NCBI GenBank assembly: GCA_002729885.1
Contig: PBUB01000009.1
Location: 1-64,000, forward strand
Reading direction: 5' to 3'
Source of the DNA: Spirochaetaceae bacterium
Lineage (GTDB): Bacteria; Spirochaetota; Leptospiria; Leptospirales; Leptonemataceae
Length of the DNA stretch: 64,000 bases
The notes under the pieces are model-generated. The model was given only the letters and a program-made list of their open reading frames with translations. It ran no database searches and was not told the origin of the DNA. The translations under genes and the position numbers were made by a program. This document shows positions 35,170 through 44,808 of this stretch, one piece after another (position 1 is the stretch's first letter; the number at the start of each line of letters is the position of its first letter).

Positions 35170-36894
35170 ATGGCTCTACTCAATCCTCACAAAGCTGATT
35201 TCTCCAATTTCGATAAGCGGACCCAGGATATCTTTCAGAAAACCATCCAGTTCTTTGAAAGCAAAGGCCTGGCAGAAATGAAGAAGGAAGACCATGAAGT
35301 GGTATGGTACACTGACTTCCTGGATTTCCTGAAAGAGAACCAGGTATTCTATAATTTCCTTACCCCGTCCGAATTTGGCGATGAAAACTGTCGATGGGAT
35401 ACAGCTCGCAACACAGCTTTCAGCGAAATCCTGGGGTTTTACTCTCTTTCGCATTGGTACACCTGGCAGGTCAGCATTCTGGGTCTCGGACCTATCTGGA
35501 TTGGCAACAACGACGAAGTTAAGAAACGCACTGCTCAGAAACTGAAAGAAGGTCATGTATTCGCATTTGGTCTTTCAGAAAAGGAACATGGAGCAGATTT
35601 GATATCCAGCGATATGGAGCTAATCCCCGAGGGCGATGGAAAGTACGTAGCTCGAGGAGACAAATATTACATTGGCAATGGAAACGTGGCCGGCTACGTC
35701 TCTATCTTTGCCAAACTCAAGGAGAAAAAGAAGGAATACGTATTCTTCGTAGTAGAGACCGATCATACCAAATATGAATGCACCCAGAATGTTGTTCGAT
35801 CCCAGAAATACGTGGCGGAACTGGTGCTCCATGACTATCCCATCACGGATGCAGACATTGTATCCCGGGGACGAGCTGCCTGGGATGCATCCCTGGCAAC
35901 AGTTGCCTTCGCGAAGTTTAATCTGGGGCTGGCCAGTGTGGGAATTGCTACCCACAGTTTCTATGAAGCTCTGAATCATGCATCGGCACGAAAGCTTTAC
36001 GGGAACTATGTAACAGACTTTCCTCATATCAAGCAATTGTTCAATGAAGCCTATGCCCGGCTTGTAGCGATGCGAATGTTCAGCTATCGAGCCAAGGACT
36101 ACATGCGCATCGCTTCTGGCGAAGACCGACGGTATCTGCTATTTAATCCTCTGGAAAAAATGAAAGTAACCCTGGAAGGCGAAAAGGTCATCGAGCGTTT
36201 ATGGGATGTGATCGCTGCCCGGGGCTTCGAAAAGGATGTTTATTTCGAGTCGGCCACCCGTGATATTCGCATGCTTCCCAAGCTGGAAGGAACGGTCCAT
36301 GTGAACATGATGCTGACTGTGCGATTCATGAATTCCTTTCTGTTCGATGAGCGGCCCGTTTCAGAAGTGGAAGCATCCGAAAAGCCACATGAGGAGAATT
36401 TTCTGTTCAATCAGGGCGCCACTACCAAGGGTCTGGACGAGATACCTTTTGGCCCCTGGAAGCCCAAGTTCCAGACCGCATCGGCAAAAAAAGCGCCCAA
36501 TGTGGCTGTATTGATGGAGCAGATTGAGACTTTTATAAAGTTCCTGAAGGATACTCCTCCTTCCGCAGAGCAGGGAAAGGACATCGACTGGATGCTGGCT
36601 GTGGGAGAGATTTTTTCCATTATTTCATATTCATCGCTGATTCTGGAGCAGGCGGAAATCGGTGGACCATACGCGAAAGACGTGAATGCCGATGTTCTGG
36701 ATCAGATCTTCTCCGTATTTGTGCGCGACATTAGCGGTCATGCCGTGGAGCTTTTCGAGAAATCCTCTACCAGCGAGCAGCAGCAAAAGGCCTGCATGGC
36801 GATGGTAAAAAGACCGGCCCACGATCAGAAACGAGAAGAGCGCGTCTTTTCAAACGTGATGTCCCTGAAAGAAGCCTATAGAATGAAGCCTTAG
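35170..36894 (+). CDS. Acyl-CoA dehydrogenase family protein
   Basis: A 574-residue flavoprotein of the acyl-CoA dehydrogenase superfamily, long form. The N-terminal helical domain is followed by the FAD-binding beta domain (HVFAFGLSEKEHGADL, DKYYIGNGNVAGYVSIFAKL) and the C-terminal helical domain with RKLYGNYVTDFPHIKQ and LPKLEGTVHVNMM, where the Glu fits the catalytic base position. An extra C-terminal segment of about 150 residues follows. It would oxidise an acyl-CoA in beta-oxidation, passing electrons to electron-transfer flavoprotein. It is monocistronic here, with AAGGTTAGG upstream of the ATG. Confidence 0.88.
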   Translation: MALLNPHKADFSNFDKRTQDIFQKTIQFFESKGLAEMKKEDHEVVWYTDFLDFLKENQVFYNFLTPSEFGDENCRWDTARNTAFSEILGFYSLSHWYTWQVSILGLGPIWIGNNDEVKKRTAQKLKEGHVFAFGLSEKEHGADLISSDMELIPEGDGKYVARGDKYYIGNGNVAGYVSIFAKLKEKKKEYVFFVVETDHTKYECTQNVVRSQKYVAELVLHDYPITDADIVSRGRAAWDASLATVAFAKFNLGLASVGIATHSFYEALNHASARKLYGNYVTDFPHIKQLFNEAYARLVAMRMFSYRAKDYMRIASGEDRRYLLFNPLEKMKVTLEGEKVIERLWDVIAARGFEKDVYFESATRDIRMLPKLEGTVHVNMMLTVRFMNSFLFDERPVSEVEASEKPHEENFLFNQGATTKGLDEIPFGPWKPKFQTASAKKAPNVAVLMEQIETFIKFLKDTPPSAEQGKDIDWMLAVGEIFSIISYSSLILEQAEIGGPYAKDVNADVLDQIFSVFVRDISGHAVELFEKSSTSEQQQKACMAMVKRPAHDQKREERVFSNVMSLKEAYRMKP

Positions 36895-36977
36895 AGTGTG
36901 GCGACTGCGGCCTCATGGGAATAACGCCAATCCGGTTGGCTATGGATACCGGCGCCTTTCGGGAAGGTCGATCGGCA

Positions 36978-38837
36978 TTATCCTGAAATCGAACTCTTAA
37001 TAGGCTGTGCTTTCAGAGGGATGGCGATGCGAAACCGCGTACCTCCTTTGCGACTACTTCGCACATTTATCTGTCCCTGTAGAGCACTGTTCACCAGTTC
37101 CTGGGCGATGCTTAATCCAATCCCGGTATGGCCCTTACCTCTGCCTGTAGTATAGAATGGATCGAATACTCGCGTAATGGTATCTGGATCAATTCCGCTT
37201 CCATTGTCACTCACTGAAATGTAACAGGTTCGGTCGGAACTGGCAGCCTTTATGCTCAGGCTGCCTCCAGGAAGAGGAAAGGCATGTTCCAGAGCGTTAC
37301 TGAGAAGGATTTGCAGCACCTGACTCAGGGGGCCCGGAGCCCCAAAGAGCATCATTCCGGGCTTGATATCCACTTCCAGTCTATGACCCTTTTCTCGAAC
37401 GGCGCGATCCATAATTCGGGTAACATCGCCCACGATCTCGGACAGATCGAACCAGCGTAGTTCCATGGATTCCCGGTCTACGCTCATCTTCTTGAACGTA
37501 CGAACTAGTTCGGCTACTCGTTCCAGGCAATCACTCACCAGATTCAGACCTTCCACAATTCGTTCCCTTGCGTTGTCCGTCTGTACCTCTGTGTTGTTAT
37601 TCGAGACAGCGGTATTGGCTTCGGGAGGCTGCAATTCGCTCACTAGCGAACTGGTCATTAACTGGGCCGCGCCGATGGGAGTGTTGAGCTCATGGGAAAG
37701 GCCGGCCATCAGACGCCCGATAGAGGACAATCTTTCTGCTCTAATAAGTCTGGAGCGAGTATTTCGCAGAGAAGCTTCCAGTTCCTTTTTTTCATGCTGC
37801 TCTGCCACCTGCCTGACAATTATGAGAAAAACTGTTATCCATCCCAGAATAAGTAAAGCAAGCGCCTCCAGAAAAGATTGGCCATGAAGTCCAAGTATGG
37901 TAAGAGTCTGCAAGCGGCTAAGGAGCCACCAGCTCGGGGACTGTATTTTCCAATTGGTAGAGAGGCCTATTATGCGAAAGGAAAACCTGGAGAAAACCCA
38001 GTGTCCGCCTTCGCCGGTGAATTCTCCAGATGCTTCGTTCTCTATCGCTTCCCATAGATCAGGATACCGCTCCGAAATTGGCTCTGCGCGATCCAGGTCG
38101 CCGCTCCAGCTGTCATTTTCTTTCTCACCTTTGATCCATTCCCCTTCTTCGTCCACCAGGAAGAATCCCAGATCCCAGTCTCTGGCAAGTGCATCCAATC
38201 CGCGAATCAAGTTCCCGGCATCCAGATTGATGATCAATATACCAGCTCGCATTCCGTCAGCACGAAATAAAGGCTGCCCAATGCGAATAACAGGCGAGTA
38301 GGGAACTTGAATCTTTCCATGTTCCTGGTTCAGATCCCATGGACTGATATAGGTTTCCCCTCGCATTAATTCCATGCAGTTCTGGAAATAATAACGATCG
38401 CTTTTATCCTGTAGACCCCTGGTTGCGATGATGCGCGGGCCTGTTCGGCCCTGGTCTATCCGCAGGCGCTCTTTCCCGTTTGCATCGATCCAGCGCAATT
38501 GGAGGTATTGATTGTTCAGCCCCGCAGCGGAAAAAAACTGCTTTTGAAGCTGAGCTGTTGCGATGGCCGGCGGAATGTTCGCGAGATTCTTTTCGAATTC
38601 TGCGGAAATCACAGACAATTCGCGAATCGATTCAAAAATACCCTGAGAGAGTAGACTGCTGGCTGAAGAAATCAGGGCTAATTGATCTCTTTGGCTTTCC
38701 TGAAGGGCTCCTTCGGAACGGACAAAAAATAATAGTACAGAAGCGAGTAGAATCAGCGGCATCCAGAAGATGAGCTTTTTTTCAATCTCCCTTCTGTGGT
38801 TATGGAGAGTTAAAAGAAGAGCAGCGATCCGGCGCAT
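36978..38837 (-). CDS. Membrane histidine kinase with Cache-type sensor
   Basis: A 619-residue sensor kinase. Membrane helices lie at about 21-40 and 320-342; between them is a roughly 275-residue periplasmic Cache-like sensor (DLNQEHGKIQVPYSPVIRIG, AGILIINLDAGNLI). A HisKA domain has the H-box AGLSHELNTPIGAA (His 382), and a HATPase domain has an N-box-like LLSNALEHAFPL, SDNGSGIDPDTI and GKGHTGIGLSIAQELV. It should phosphorylate the REC-EAL protein encoded 5 bases upstream on the same strand, linking an external signal to c-di-GMP breakdown. Confidence 0.93.
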   Translation of the reverse strand: MRRIAALLLTLHNHRREIEKKLIFWMPLILLASVLLFFVRSEGALQESQRDQLALISSASSLLSQGIFESIRELSVISAEFEKNLANIPPAIATAQLQKQFFSAAGLNNQYLQLRWIDANGKERLRIDQGRTGPRIIATRGLQDKSDRYYFQNCMELMRGETYISPWDLNQEHGKIQVPYSPVIRIGQPLFRADGMRAGILIINLDAGNLIRGLDALARDWDLGFFLVDEEGEWIKGEKENDSWSGDLDRAEPISERYPDLWEAIENEASGEFTGEGGHWVFSRFSFRIIGLSTNWKIQSPSWWLLSRLQTLTILGLHGQSFLEALALLILGWITVFLIIVRQVAEQHEKKELEASLRNTRSRLIRAERLSSIGRLMAGLSHELNTPIGAAQLMTSSLVSELQPPEANTAVSNNNTEVQTDNARERIVEGLNLVSDCLERVAELVRTFKKMSVDRESMELRWFDLSEIVGDVTRIMDRAVREKGHRLEVDIKPGMMLFGAPGPLSQVLQILLSNALEHAFPLPGGSLSIKAASSDRTCYISVSDNGSGIDPDTITRVFDPFYTTGRGKGHTGIGLSIAQELVNSALQGQINVRSSRKGGTRFRIAIPLKAQPIKSSISG

Positions 38838-38842
38838 ACCCC

Positions 38843-41038
38843 TCAGGCTCCCTGATGTTCTTTAACCCATTGCAAAAAATCGCTGAGTGGCATGGGCCGA
38901 GCATAAAAAAATCCCTGTACCTCTTCGCATTGTCGTTGCTTGAGCCAGGAAGCCTGGGCTTCCGTTTCCACACCTTCGGCAATCGTGGATAGACTTAGCT
39001 TCTGCGCCAGCTCAATAATGTTTTCTGCGATGGAAAGTCTGGAGTCATCGAATCCCACCTCATTCACAAAGGCCCGGTCAATTTTCAGTCGGTCGGCTGG
39101 AAGCCTCTTCAGGTAGGCGAGAGAGGAAAACCCGGTACCAAAGTCATCGATGGCAACCTGTAAGCCCATATTCCGAATCGCGGCCAGTACTTCAATGACC
39201 TGATCGAAGTCTTTCATGGCCGCAGACTCTGTGATTTCCAGCTCCAGCCTGGAAGCATCTACTTTAGATTCTGCGATGTTGTGCTCCAGGCGCTCCAGAA
39301 AGCCAGGCTGAAAGAGCTGAATCGTGGACACATTGAAGCCCAGCCGAATGGCTTGAAGGCCCACTTGTTCAATCTGTCGGGCCGCCTCCAACGTTCTTTT
39401 GATTATCTGATCCCCCATCCGCATGATCAGTCCTGTGGTTTCTGCCAGGGGAATAAACTCTCCTGGGGAAATGAAGCGACCGTCAGCTGTCGTCCATCGA
39501 GCCAGGGCTTCCGCTCCTACAATTTTTCCCGTGGTAAGGGATAATTGTGGCTGCAGTGCAATGGTGATTTCTTCATTTTCCAGAGCTCTCTGAAACGCAG
39601 TTAGTAGTTCAAACCGGGCCTGAGCCGCCGCACCAATTTCTGGATCGGAGCGGATATGTTGTCTGAGGCCCCGAGCTCGCCTGAGCTTTAAGGACAGTCG
39701 CGCCCGAGTGATTACCTGGACTCCGTTGGTAGCAGGTTGCGCCAGATCCGATGTTACCGTGCTAATGCTCAGCGGGCCGATGCCTATTTTCTCGATGGCC
39801 TGCTCCAGAAGATACTCCAGGGCCGCTGCATCGATGTGCGAATCTGGTCCCAGCAATGCGAAGATATCGTCCTGCAGCCTCGCCTTTATTACCACCGGAT
39901 CTACAAATTCATGTAAGCATTTTCCCACGGCCTGCAACAGCTGATCTCCTGCATCGCTTCCCAGGGAGAGGTTCAGATCCGAGAAACCATCAATATTCAG
40001 CAATAGAAGAGTCTGTCCTGGTCGACCCAGCATGGATTCTATTCCCCGAATCAATGCATTGGCATTGGGTAAATCCACCAGAGAATCATGATAGGCCATC
40101 TCATCCAGTTTGCTGACAAGAGAAACGTTATGAAGACCTCTACCAAGATTTTCCACAAAGACTTTGAGCAATTGGACCTCGGTTTCGCGAAGTCGGCGAC
40201 CGGTGGCCACATAAGCGGCGTACTCAGCACCGGCTAGCTGCTGTGGGAAAAACAGCACGGTATAATCCTTTTCGAAGTCGGATTGTTTTTTCTGGATAAC
40301 GTCCAACAGGGCCATCCGTATTTGATGGTTGTCCAGGTTTACCAGTGGTTTTCCATTGCTTATTGCCTGGGAACCAGCGGAGGCGATGACCTTCGGAGCC
40401 GAGCCCGGAGGAATACCCACGCATACAATTCCTTCCGGATGTACGCCCAGCAGTTTGGCAACTGCTACCAGCATTCTGCTGGAGAAGTCTTCCAGCGTTC
40501 TGGCCTGAGACAATGCATTGCTTGACTCTGCGATAAGCTGCAATCCTTTCCTGGCCCGGTGCACTGTGGCCAGGTGCTGATACGCGCGAACGTTGGCTGT
40601 AACCACGGCTCGTAGTCGTTCCACCGAGAGTTCTGTCTTGCTCCAATAGTCGTTTATGTCGTAGTCAACCAGGCTTTCCTGCATACTGGAGAAACCTGGT
40701 TGTCCGGTAATCATGACAATGCGAACCTGGGCGTTTCCCAGGACCTCTCGGATGGCCCTTACTACCCGGAATCCTGCGTCATCTGTATCCATTACCACAT
40801 CTAGAAGGATCAGCGCAATGTCTGGATTCTGAGCCACAGCAGCACAGGCTTCCCCGTATGAGCCAGCCTGGATGAGCCGAATGGGTCTTCCCAGAGTCTG
40901 AAAGTTTTTCAGTGTAAATTCTGTGGTCTTTCTATAGAGGGAGTCATCATCCACAGCCAGGACCAGCCACTCCTCTTCGTGGTCATCTCTGGTGGGCCAG
41001 TTTGCCTGTTCGGTTGCTTTTTTATTCTCACCAATCAT
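38843..41038 (-). CDS. Response regulator c-di-GMP phosphodiesterase (REC-DUF3369-GGDEF-like-EAL)
   Basis: About 731 residues. The receiver domain has the acceptor Asp in ALILLDVVMD (Asp 80) after LAVDDDS. A DUF3369/GAF-like region (about 150-300) follows, then a degenerate GGDEF domain in which the signature reads RLQDDIF, so cyclase activity is unlikely. The EAL domain (about 490-730) keeps all catalytic residues: EALARW, GFNVST, LELEITES, AIDDFGTGFSS, LKIDRAF, AEGVET and QGFFYARP. It should hydrolyse c-di-GMP on phosphorylation by the neighbouring kinase. The start is ATG 41038, with GGAGG 5 bases upstream; an upstream TTG is less likely. Confidence 0.93.
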   Translation of the reverse strand: MIGENKKATEQANWPTRDDHEEEWLVLAVDDDSLYRKTTEFTLKNFQTLGRPIRLIQAGSYGEACAAVAQNPDIALILLDVVMDTDDAGFRVVRAIREVLGNAQVRIVMITGQPGFSSMQESLVDYDINDYWSKTELSVERLRAVVTANVRAYQHLATVHRARKGLQLIAESSNALSQARTLEDFSSRMLVAVAKLLGVHPEGIVCVGIPPGSAPKVIASAGSQAISNGKPLVNLDNHQIRMALLDVIQKKQSDFEKDYTVLFFPQQLAGAEYAAYVATGRRLRETEVQLLKVFVENLGRGLHNVSLVSKLDEMAYHDSLVDLPNANALIRGIESMLGRPGQTLLLLNIDGFSDLNLSLGSDAGDQLLQAVGKCLHEFVDPVVIKARLQDDIFALLGPDSHIDAAALEYLLEQAIEKIGIGPLSISTVTSDLAQPATNGVQVITRARLSLKLRRARGLRQHIRSDPEIGAAAQARFELLTAFQRALENEEITIALQPQLSLTTGKIVGAEALARWTTADGRFISPGEFIPLAETTGLIMRMGDQIIKRTLEAARQIEQVGLQAIRLGFNVSTIQLFQPGFLERLEHNIAESKVDASRLELEITESAAMKDFDQVIEVLAAIRNMGLQVAIDDFGTGFSSLAYLKRLPADRLKIDRAFVNEVGFDDSRLSIAENIIELAQKLSLSTIAEGVETEAQASWLKQRQCEEVQGFFYARPMPLSDFLQWVKEHQGA

Positions 41039-41526
41039 GGCAGCCTCCGTCGGATCCGTGCCACTGTAGTTAAACCAGGGCCGGTATTGTGACAATCAGT
41101 ATTGCCTTTGCTTGCAAATGCATGCAAGATTGTTTTGTTAATGGAGAGTCCTTTTTCGTGAGATAGTCGATTCATTGGATGCTTGGTCGGAACCGGGCTG
41201 CCTGAAATGCCTTCTAATGACGTGGCGCTGAGGGTCGCCTCAGTTGGTGTCTGCTGCAGGGCTTTTGACGATCTGGACTTTGCTGTAGTTCCGGGAAGGA
41301 TGCCTCCTCCAGGCAAAAGAGGAGGTCTTTCTCAGATTCAATGTAATACAAGGAGTGCGCATACACTATGGTACATATGATTGTATAGTGGTTTATAAAC
41401 ATAGCATGCTATTGCATTAAAGATATGCAACAGAATTTCTATGCAGCCCAGGCAGAACAGACCATTTTATTCAGGAGTCCTCGTATCCTTACATCGATCC
41501 TGGAATCTCTTATATATCGTTATGTC
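41039..41526. other. Intergenic region between REC-EAL and hisD
   Basis: A 488-base stretch without a credible gene. It contains a hairpin CCTCCTC/GAGGAGG (41303-41325) with only a weak T-rich tail, and an AT-rich block (about 41340-41420) that includes the perfect 12-base palindrome ATAGCATGCTAT (41401-41412). The AT-rich block is a plausible promoter/operator area for the REC-EAL/kinase operon. The hisD transcript must end somewhere in this stretch. Confidence 0.45.
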
Positions 41527-42831
41527 TCAGCTTTCGAATCGCACATCCACGCTATGGCCGTGTTCGTGCTCCAGGCCTTCCACCTTGCTCATGATCTGAA
41601 TGGGTTTCCAGGCATCGCGCAGGCTTTCCTGCGTCGGATGCTGATAGGTGATACGCTTCATATAGGTTTCTACGCCCAGGCCAGAATACATGCGCCCTGT
41701 GCCGCCGGTAGGCAGAACATGGTTGGTTCCACTGTAGTAATCTCCCAGAGCCACCGGTGCGTAGTGCCCCAGAAAAACGCTGCCGGCGGCGGTGATCCTG
41801 TTTAAATCGTCCTGCGGATGTTTCGTGCAGATCTCCAGGTGTTCCGGAGCGTACTCGTTGGAGAAGCGAAAGGCCTCTTTGAGATCGTCAAAAACGATGG
41901 CATAGGAATGCTGGCGAATGCTGGTTTCTTTCATGGATCGTCGCTCCGGTCGCTCTTCCAGGCCCTTTTCGATTTCCTTTGAAGTTTGCTCGGCCAGTTG
42001 CCGGCTGGTGGTTAGCAATATGGCCGGGCTGTCTTCTCCGTGCTCGGCCTGGCTCAGCAGATCTGAAGCCACGAAAGCAGGATTGGCCGTTTCGTCTGCG
42101 ATCACAATTACTTCGGATGGTCCGGCTGGCTGATCTATGCGAATCTTTCCGGAAGCTGACAGTAGTGTCTTGGCCGCTGTAACAAAGCGATTTCCGGGAC
42201 CTACAATCAATTCAGCCGGCGGTGCATACAGTCCGGCTGCAGCGGCCGCCACACCATGGGCGCCACCGATCTTTAGAATTGAATTTGCACCGGCCATTTT
42301 CGCACAGTACAGGACAACATCGCTCAGCTTACCTGAATCGTCTGCAGGACTCAGTAGTAGAATATTTTTCACTCCAGCCGCCACTGCAGGAATGACTCCC
42401 ATTAATACGGAAGAAGGATACTGGGCCTTTCCCCCCGGCACGTACACCGCCACATTCTCTACCGGTGTATAATAGAAGCCCAGTTCTGCACCCGCCACTT
42501 TGGTGCTGGCCGGCTGCAGTCGTTCCTTCTGAAATTGATGGAACTGTCGAATATTGTCTGCGGCGCGGTTGAAAGCTTTTTTGATTTCTGGATCCAGGCG
42601 ATGTTCGGCTTCCTGGATTTCCCGGTCGCTACACAGGGCAGGATCTGGATAGAATCCATCGAACTTTTCAGAATAATGACGTACCGCATCGATTCCGCGC
42701 TTGCGAACATCGTCCACTATGGATTGCACCGCGCTCAGGGCTTCGGTGTCCTCGGCGCTTTCGCGTAATTGAAGCTTCTTTCGCAGCTCCGGATTGAGCT
42801 CGGACTCTGAATAAATACGCAGAATGGACAT
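41527..42831 (-). CDS. hisD: Histidinol dehydrogenase
   Basis: A 434-residue NAD- and zinc-dependent enzyme carrying out the last two oxidations of histidine synthesis. It has VENVAVYVPGGKAQYPSSVLM, IGGAHGVAAAAAG, VGPGNRFVTAAK, IDQPAGPSEVIVIAD and LLSQAEHGEDSPAILLT, which include the Gln/His metal and catalytic residues, and SVFLGHYAPVALGDYYSGTNHVLPTGG near the end. ATG 42831 is chosen because it gives the usual family N-terminus; an upstream in-frame TTG at 42864 has no support. No other his gene is adjacent. It lies 93 bases downstream of the TPM-domain gene on the same strand. Confidence 0.95.
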   Translation of the reverse strand: MSILRIYSESELNPELRKKLQLRESAEDTEALSAVQSIVDDVRKRGIDAVRHYSEKFDGFYPDPALCSDREIQEAEHRLDPEIKKAFNRAADNIRQFHQFQKERLQPASTKVAGAELGFYYTPVENVAVYVPGGKAQYPSSVLMGVIPAVAAGVKNILLLSPADDSGKLSDVVLYCAKMAGANSILKIGGAHGVAAAAAGLYAPPAELIVGPGNRFVTAAKTLLSASGKIRIDQPAGPSEVIVIADETANPAFVASDLLSQAEHGEDSPAILLTTSRQLAEQTSKEIEKGLEERPERRSMKETSIRQHSYAIVFDDLKEAFRFSNEYAPEHLEICTKHPQDDLNRITAAGSVFLGHYAPVALGDYYSGTNHVLPTGGTGRMYSGLGVETYMKRITYQHPTQESLRDAWKPIQIMSKVEGLEHEHGHSVDVRFES

Positions 42832-42924
42832 ATTCGTTTCTTTCTGTGTACCCCGGAGGATCAACTCTTTTCATCGGAAGGAAGCCTGGAGCTTTTCGTT
42901 TGATCCCTTTTAGCAGTGCTCCGA

Positions 42925-43986
42925 TTACCAGCTACCGGATGCACCTCCGCCTCCGAAGGAACCCCCACCTCCAGAAAAACTGGAACTGCTGGAACTTGAG
43001 CTACTGGAACTGCTAGAACTTCGCGAACTGCTGGAGCTACTGGAGCTGGAAAAGCTGGAACTGGAGAAACTGCTGAAGGAAGGACTGTAAGAACTACTGG
43101 ATCTACTACTGCCACTTCCGCTGGTTCGGGGAGGCCTTCCGCCGGCCAGCCAGAAAGGAACATGGAAGGCTACGAGAGAAATGACAAACCGCCAGATAAA
43201 TGGGTTAATAATGAAGAAACCCTGCAAAAAAGTCCAGAATGCAGGTGGATGCATGCCAATCAGAAGAGCCCAGATTAAGGGAGGAGTGTATTTCCCGGAT
43301 TTGGCTGCATACCAGCCCAGTGCACCTGAGATTCCGTAAACAATCCAGGACCAGTAGTAGAGAAAATCATAGAAGATGTACCACCAGAAATCGCTGCTTG
43401 ATTCTGAACTTTCCGTTTCTGCTGCATAGTCCGGTGTAGAGACTGGCTCCGCCGCGATTCTGGCTTCCACCGCAAGAATGCCATTCTTCAGCCCCGTGTA
43501 AAAATCTCCCTTCTTGAACTCCGGGATGATTTCTGTGTCGATAATCCGATTTGCGGTGGCATCTGGTATATTTCCTTCCAGTCCGTAACCTACTTCAATT
43601 CGCACCTTCCGATCCGATTTGGCCAGCAGAATGAGCACTCCATCATCTGATTCTTTTCTGCCGATGCCGGCGGATTGTGCCAGACGGATACTGTATTGCT
43701 CTATGGCTTCCGGGCCGGTAGAATCGATTATCACCAGAACTACCTGGCTTTGATGATTATCTTCGATTCGTTTTAGAATCGAGGTCAGGTCATCCTTTTG
43801 CTGCGCTGTCAGGGTGGAGGTTTGATCCAGCACATAGGATTTGATTTCGGGAATGGGCTTTACCGGTTCTGCGAAAAGGGCAAGCGAAGATAGCAAAATC
43901 AACACCAATAGTTGCGCCCGTACCAGTGCTCGCCGGTATCTCCCTTTGACTTTGTACCCGGAGGTAGAATGCTCCTGACTTTGCAT
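42925..43986 (-). CDS. TPM-domain membrane protein with serine-rich tail
   Basis: About 353 residues. A signal segment (ALVRAQLLVLILLSSLALFA) is followed by a TPM/DUF477 domain (about 45-180): YVLDQTSTLTAQQKDDLTSIL, QVVLVIIDSTG, DDGVLILLAKSDRKVRIEVGYGLEG and IPEFKKGDFYTGL. Then come two or three membrane helices, and a final tail of about 60 residues that is nearly all Ser with Gly, Phe and Arg, ending in GGGGASGSW. The serine stretch is typical of YgcG-like TPM proteins. Its function is unclear; related proteins have been linked to membrane-protein biogenesis and repair of photosystem complexes in plants. The start is uncertain; an upstream in-frame start at 44073 is possible. Confidence 0.82.
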   Translation of the reverse strand: MQSQEHSTSGYKVKGRYRRALVRAQLLVLILLSSLALFAEPVKPIPEIKSYVLDQTSTLTAQQKDDLTSILKRIEDNHQSQVVLVIIDSTGPEAIEQYSIRLAQSAGIGRKESDDGVLILLAKSDRKVRIEVGYGLEGNIPDATANRIIDTEIIPEFKKGDFYTGLKNGILAVEARIAAEPVSTPDYAAETESSESSSDFWWYIFYDFLYYWSWIVYGISGALGWYAAKSGKYTPPLIWALLIGMHPPAFWTFLQGFFIINPFIWRFVISLVAFHVPFWLAGGRPPRTSGSGSSRSSSSYSPSFSSFSSSSFSSSSSSSSSRSSSSSSSSSSSSSSFSGGGGSFGGGGASGSW

Positions 43987-44310
43987 GGTCAGATTCCAGG
44001 CTGGCCTCCCTATCTGTCCACAGGACTTTGCCAGGGACTGTATTTGTATAATCACAGAAATCCCATGTAGCACAAGTCCCAGTCAGGCTCCCCCACGGGC
44101 TTGCCTGTTTTTCAGGTTCCATGCACTCCTGGAGGGATTGGAAGCCATCGAAGGAATAGTATCGCCGGCGGAGAAACCAGGCAGAGGTGGTAGCCATTCA
44201 GCCCATTGGTATTTTTATAGAGGATGGATCTGCCAGCGGTGACTAATTGAGACCTGGAATCAAATTAAGAAAATTTAGTAAAATACCCGGGATCCGCAGG
44301 GCAAAAAGTC
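43987..44310. other. Divergent intergenic region upstream of nrfH
   Basis: Between the TPM gene and nrfH. It contains an imperfect inverted repeat TTGA (44247-44250) with TCAA (44260-44263), 9-base spacer, and TAAAAT at 44279-44284 that could serve as a -10 box. No gene is seen. The repeat spacing does not match an FNR site. Confidence 0.4.
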
Positions 44311-44808
44311 TTGCATCCTTTCCAAATATTGTCCAGGGTCTGGCCGGTGAATCGTGCATGGAAATGGCTTCTGGTTCTGGGACCGGTGGGAACGCTTCTG
44401 GGGATGAGCGTATTTACATTTATATACGCCCGGGGACATTCCTATTTCACCGATAACAGCGAAGCCTGCATCAACTGCCATGTAATGGAGCAACAGTTTA
44501 ATGCCTGGGTGAAAAGCTCCCATGGCTCCTTTACTTCATGTAACAGCTGCCATACTCCACCAGGAAATCTGGCCAAGTACATGACGAAAGCCCAGAACGG
44601 TTTTGCTCATGCCTGGGCCTTCAGTACCGGCCGATTTCCAGAGAATATTCGAATAACAGATAGAAACAAAGATGTAACGGTAAAGGCATGCATCGGCTGT
44701 CATGGTAACGTCTTTTCGCATCCGGCAGCTATGGAAGGTGCCGTGGAAGAACAGAGCTGCCTGATGTGCCATTCCGATGTAGGTCATTCCACAGGAAGGT
44801 TGCGATGA
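44311..44808 (+). CDS. nrfH: Cytochrome c nitrite reductase, NrfH quinol-oxidising subunit
   Basis: A 165-residue NapC/NirT-family tetrahaem cytochrome. A single membrane helix (about 18-42, WKWLLVLGPVGTLLGMSVFTFIY) anchors the protein. Four CxxCH haem motifs follow: CINCH, CNSCH, CIGCH and CLMCH. NrfH takes electrons from menaquinol and passes them to NrfA in the periplasm. A TTG at 44311 (AGGG 9 bases upstream) or a GTG at 44347 (AGGG 7 bases upstream) are possible starts; the longer is listed. The stop overlaps the nrfA start (ATGA). Confidence 0.95.
   Translation: MHPFQILSRVWPVNRAWKWLLVLGPVGTLLGMSVFTFIYARGHSYFTDNSEACINCHVMEQQFNAWVKSSHGSFTSCNSCHTPPGNLAKYMTKAQNGFAHAWAFSTGRFPENIRITDRNKDVTVKACIGCHGNVFSHPAAMEGAVEEQSCLMCHSDVGHSTGRLR

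Noticed and set aside
41303..41325. CCTCCTC/GAGGAGG hairpin as an intrinsic terminator for hisD
   Set aside because: On the minus strand no T-run follows, so it does not qualify as a terminator in the needed direction.
42935..43130. Repetitive plus-strand pattern as a CRISPR or tandem array
   Set aside because: It is the coding strand complement of the Ser-rich tail of the TPM protein, with triplet periodicity and no spacer structure.
44247..44263. FNR-like box TTGA...TCAA upstream of nrfH
   Set aside because: The spacer is 9 bases between TTGA and TCAA, compared with 6 in the FNR consensus, so it is not a matching site.
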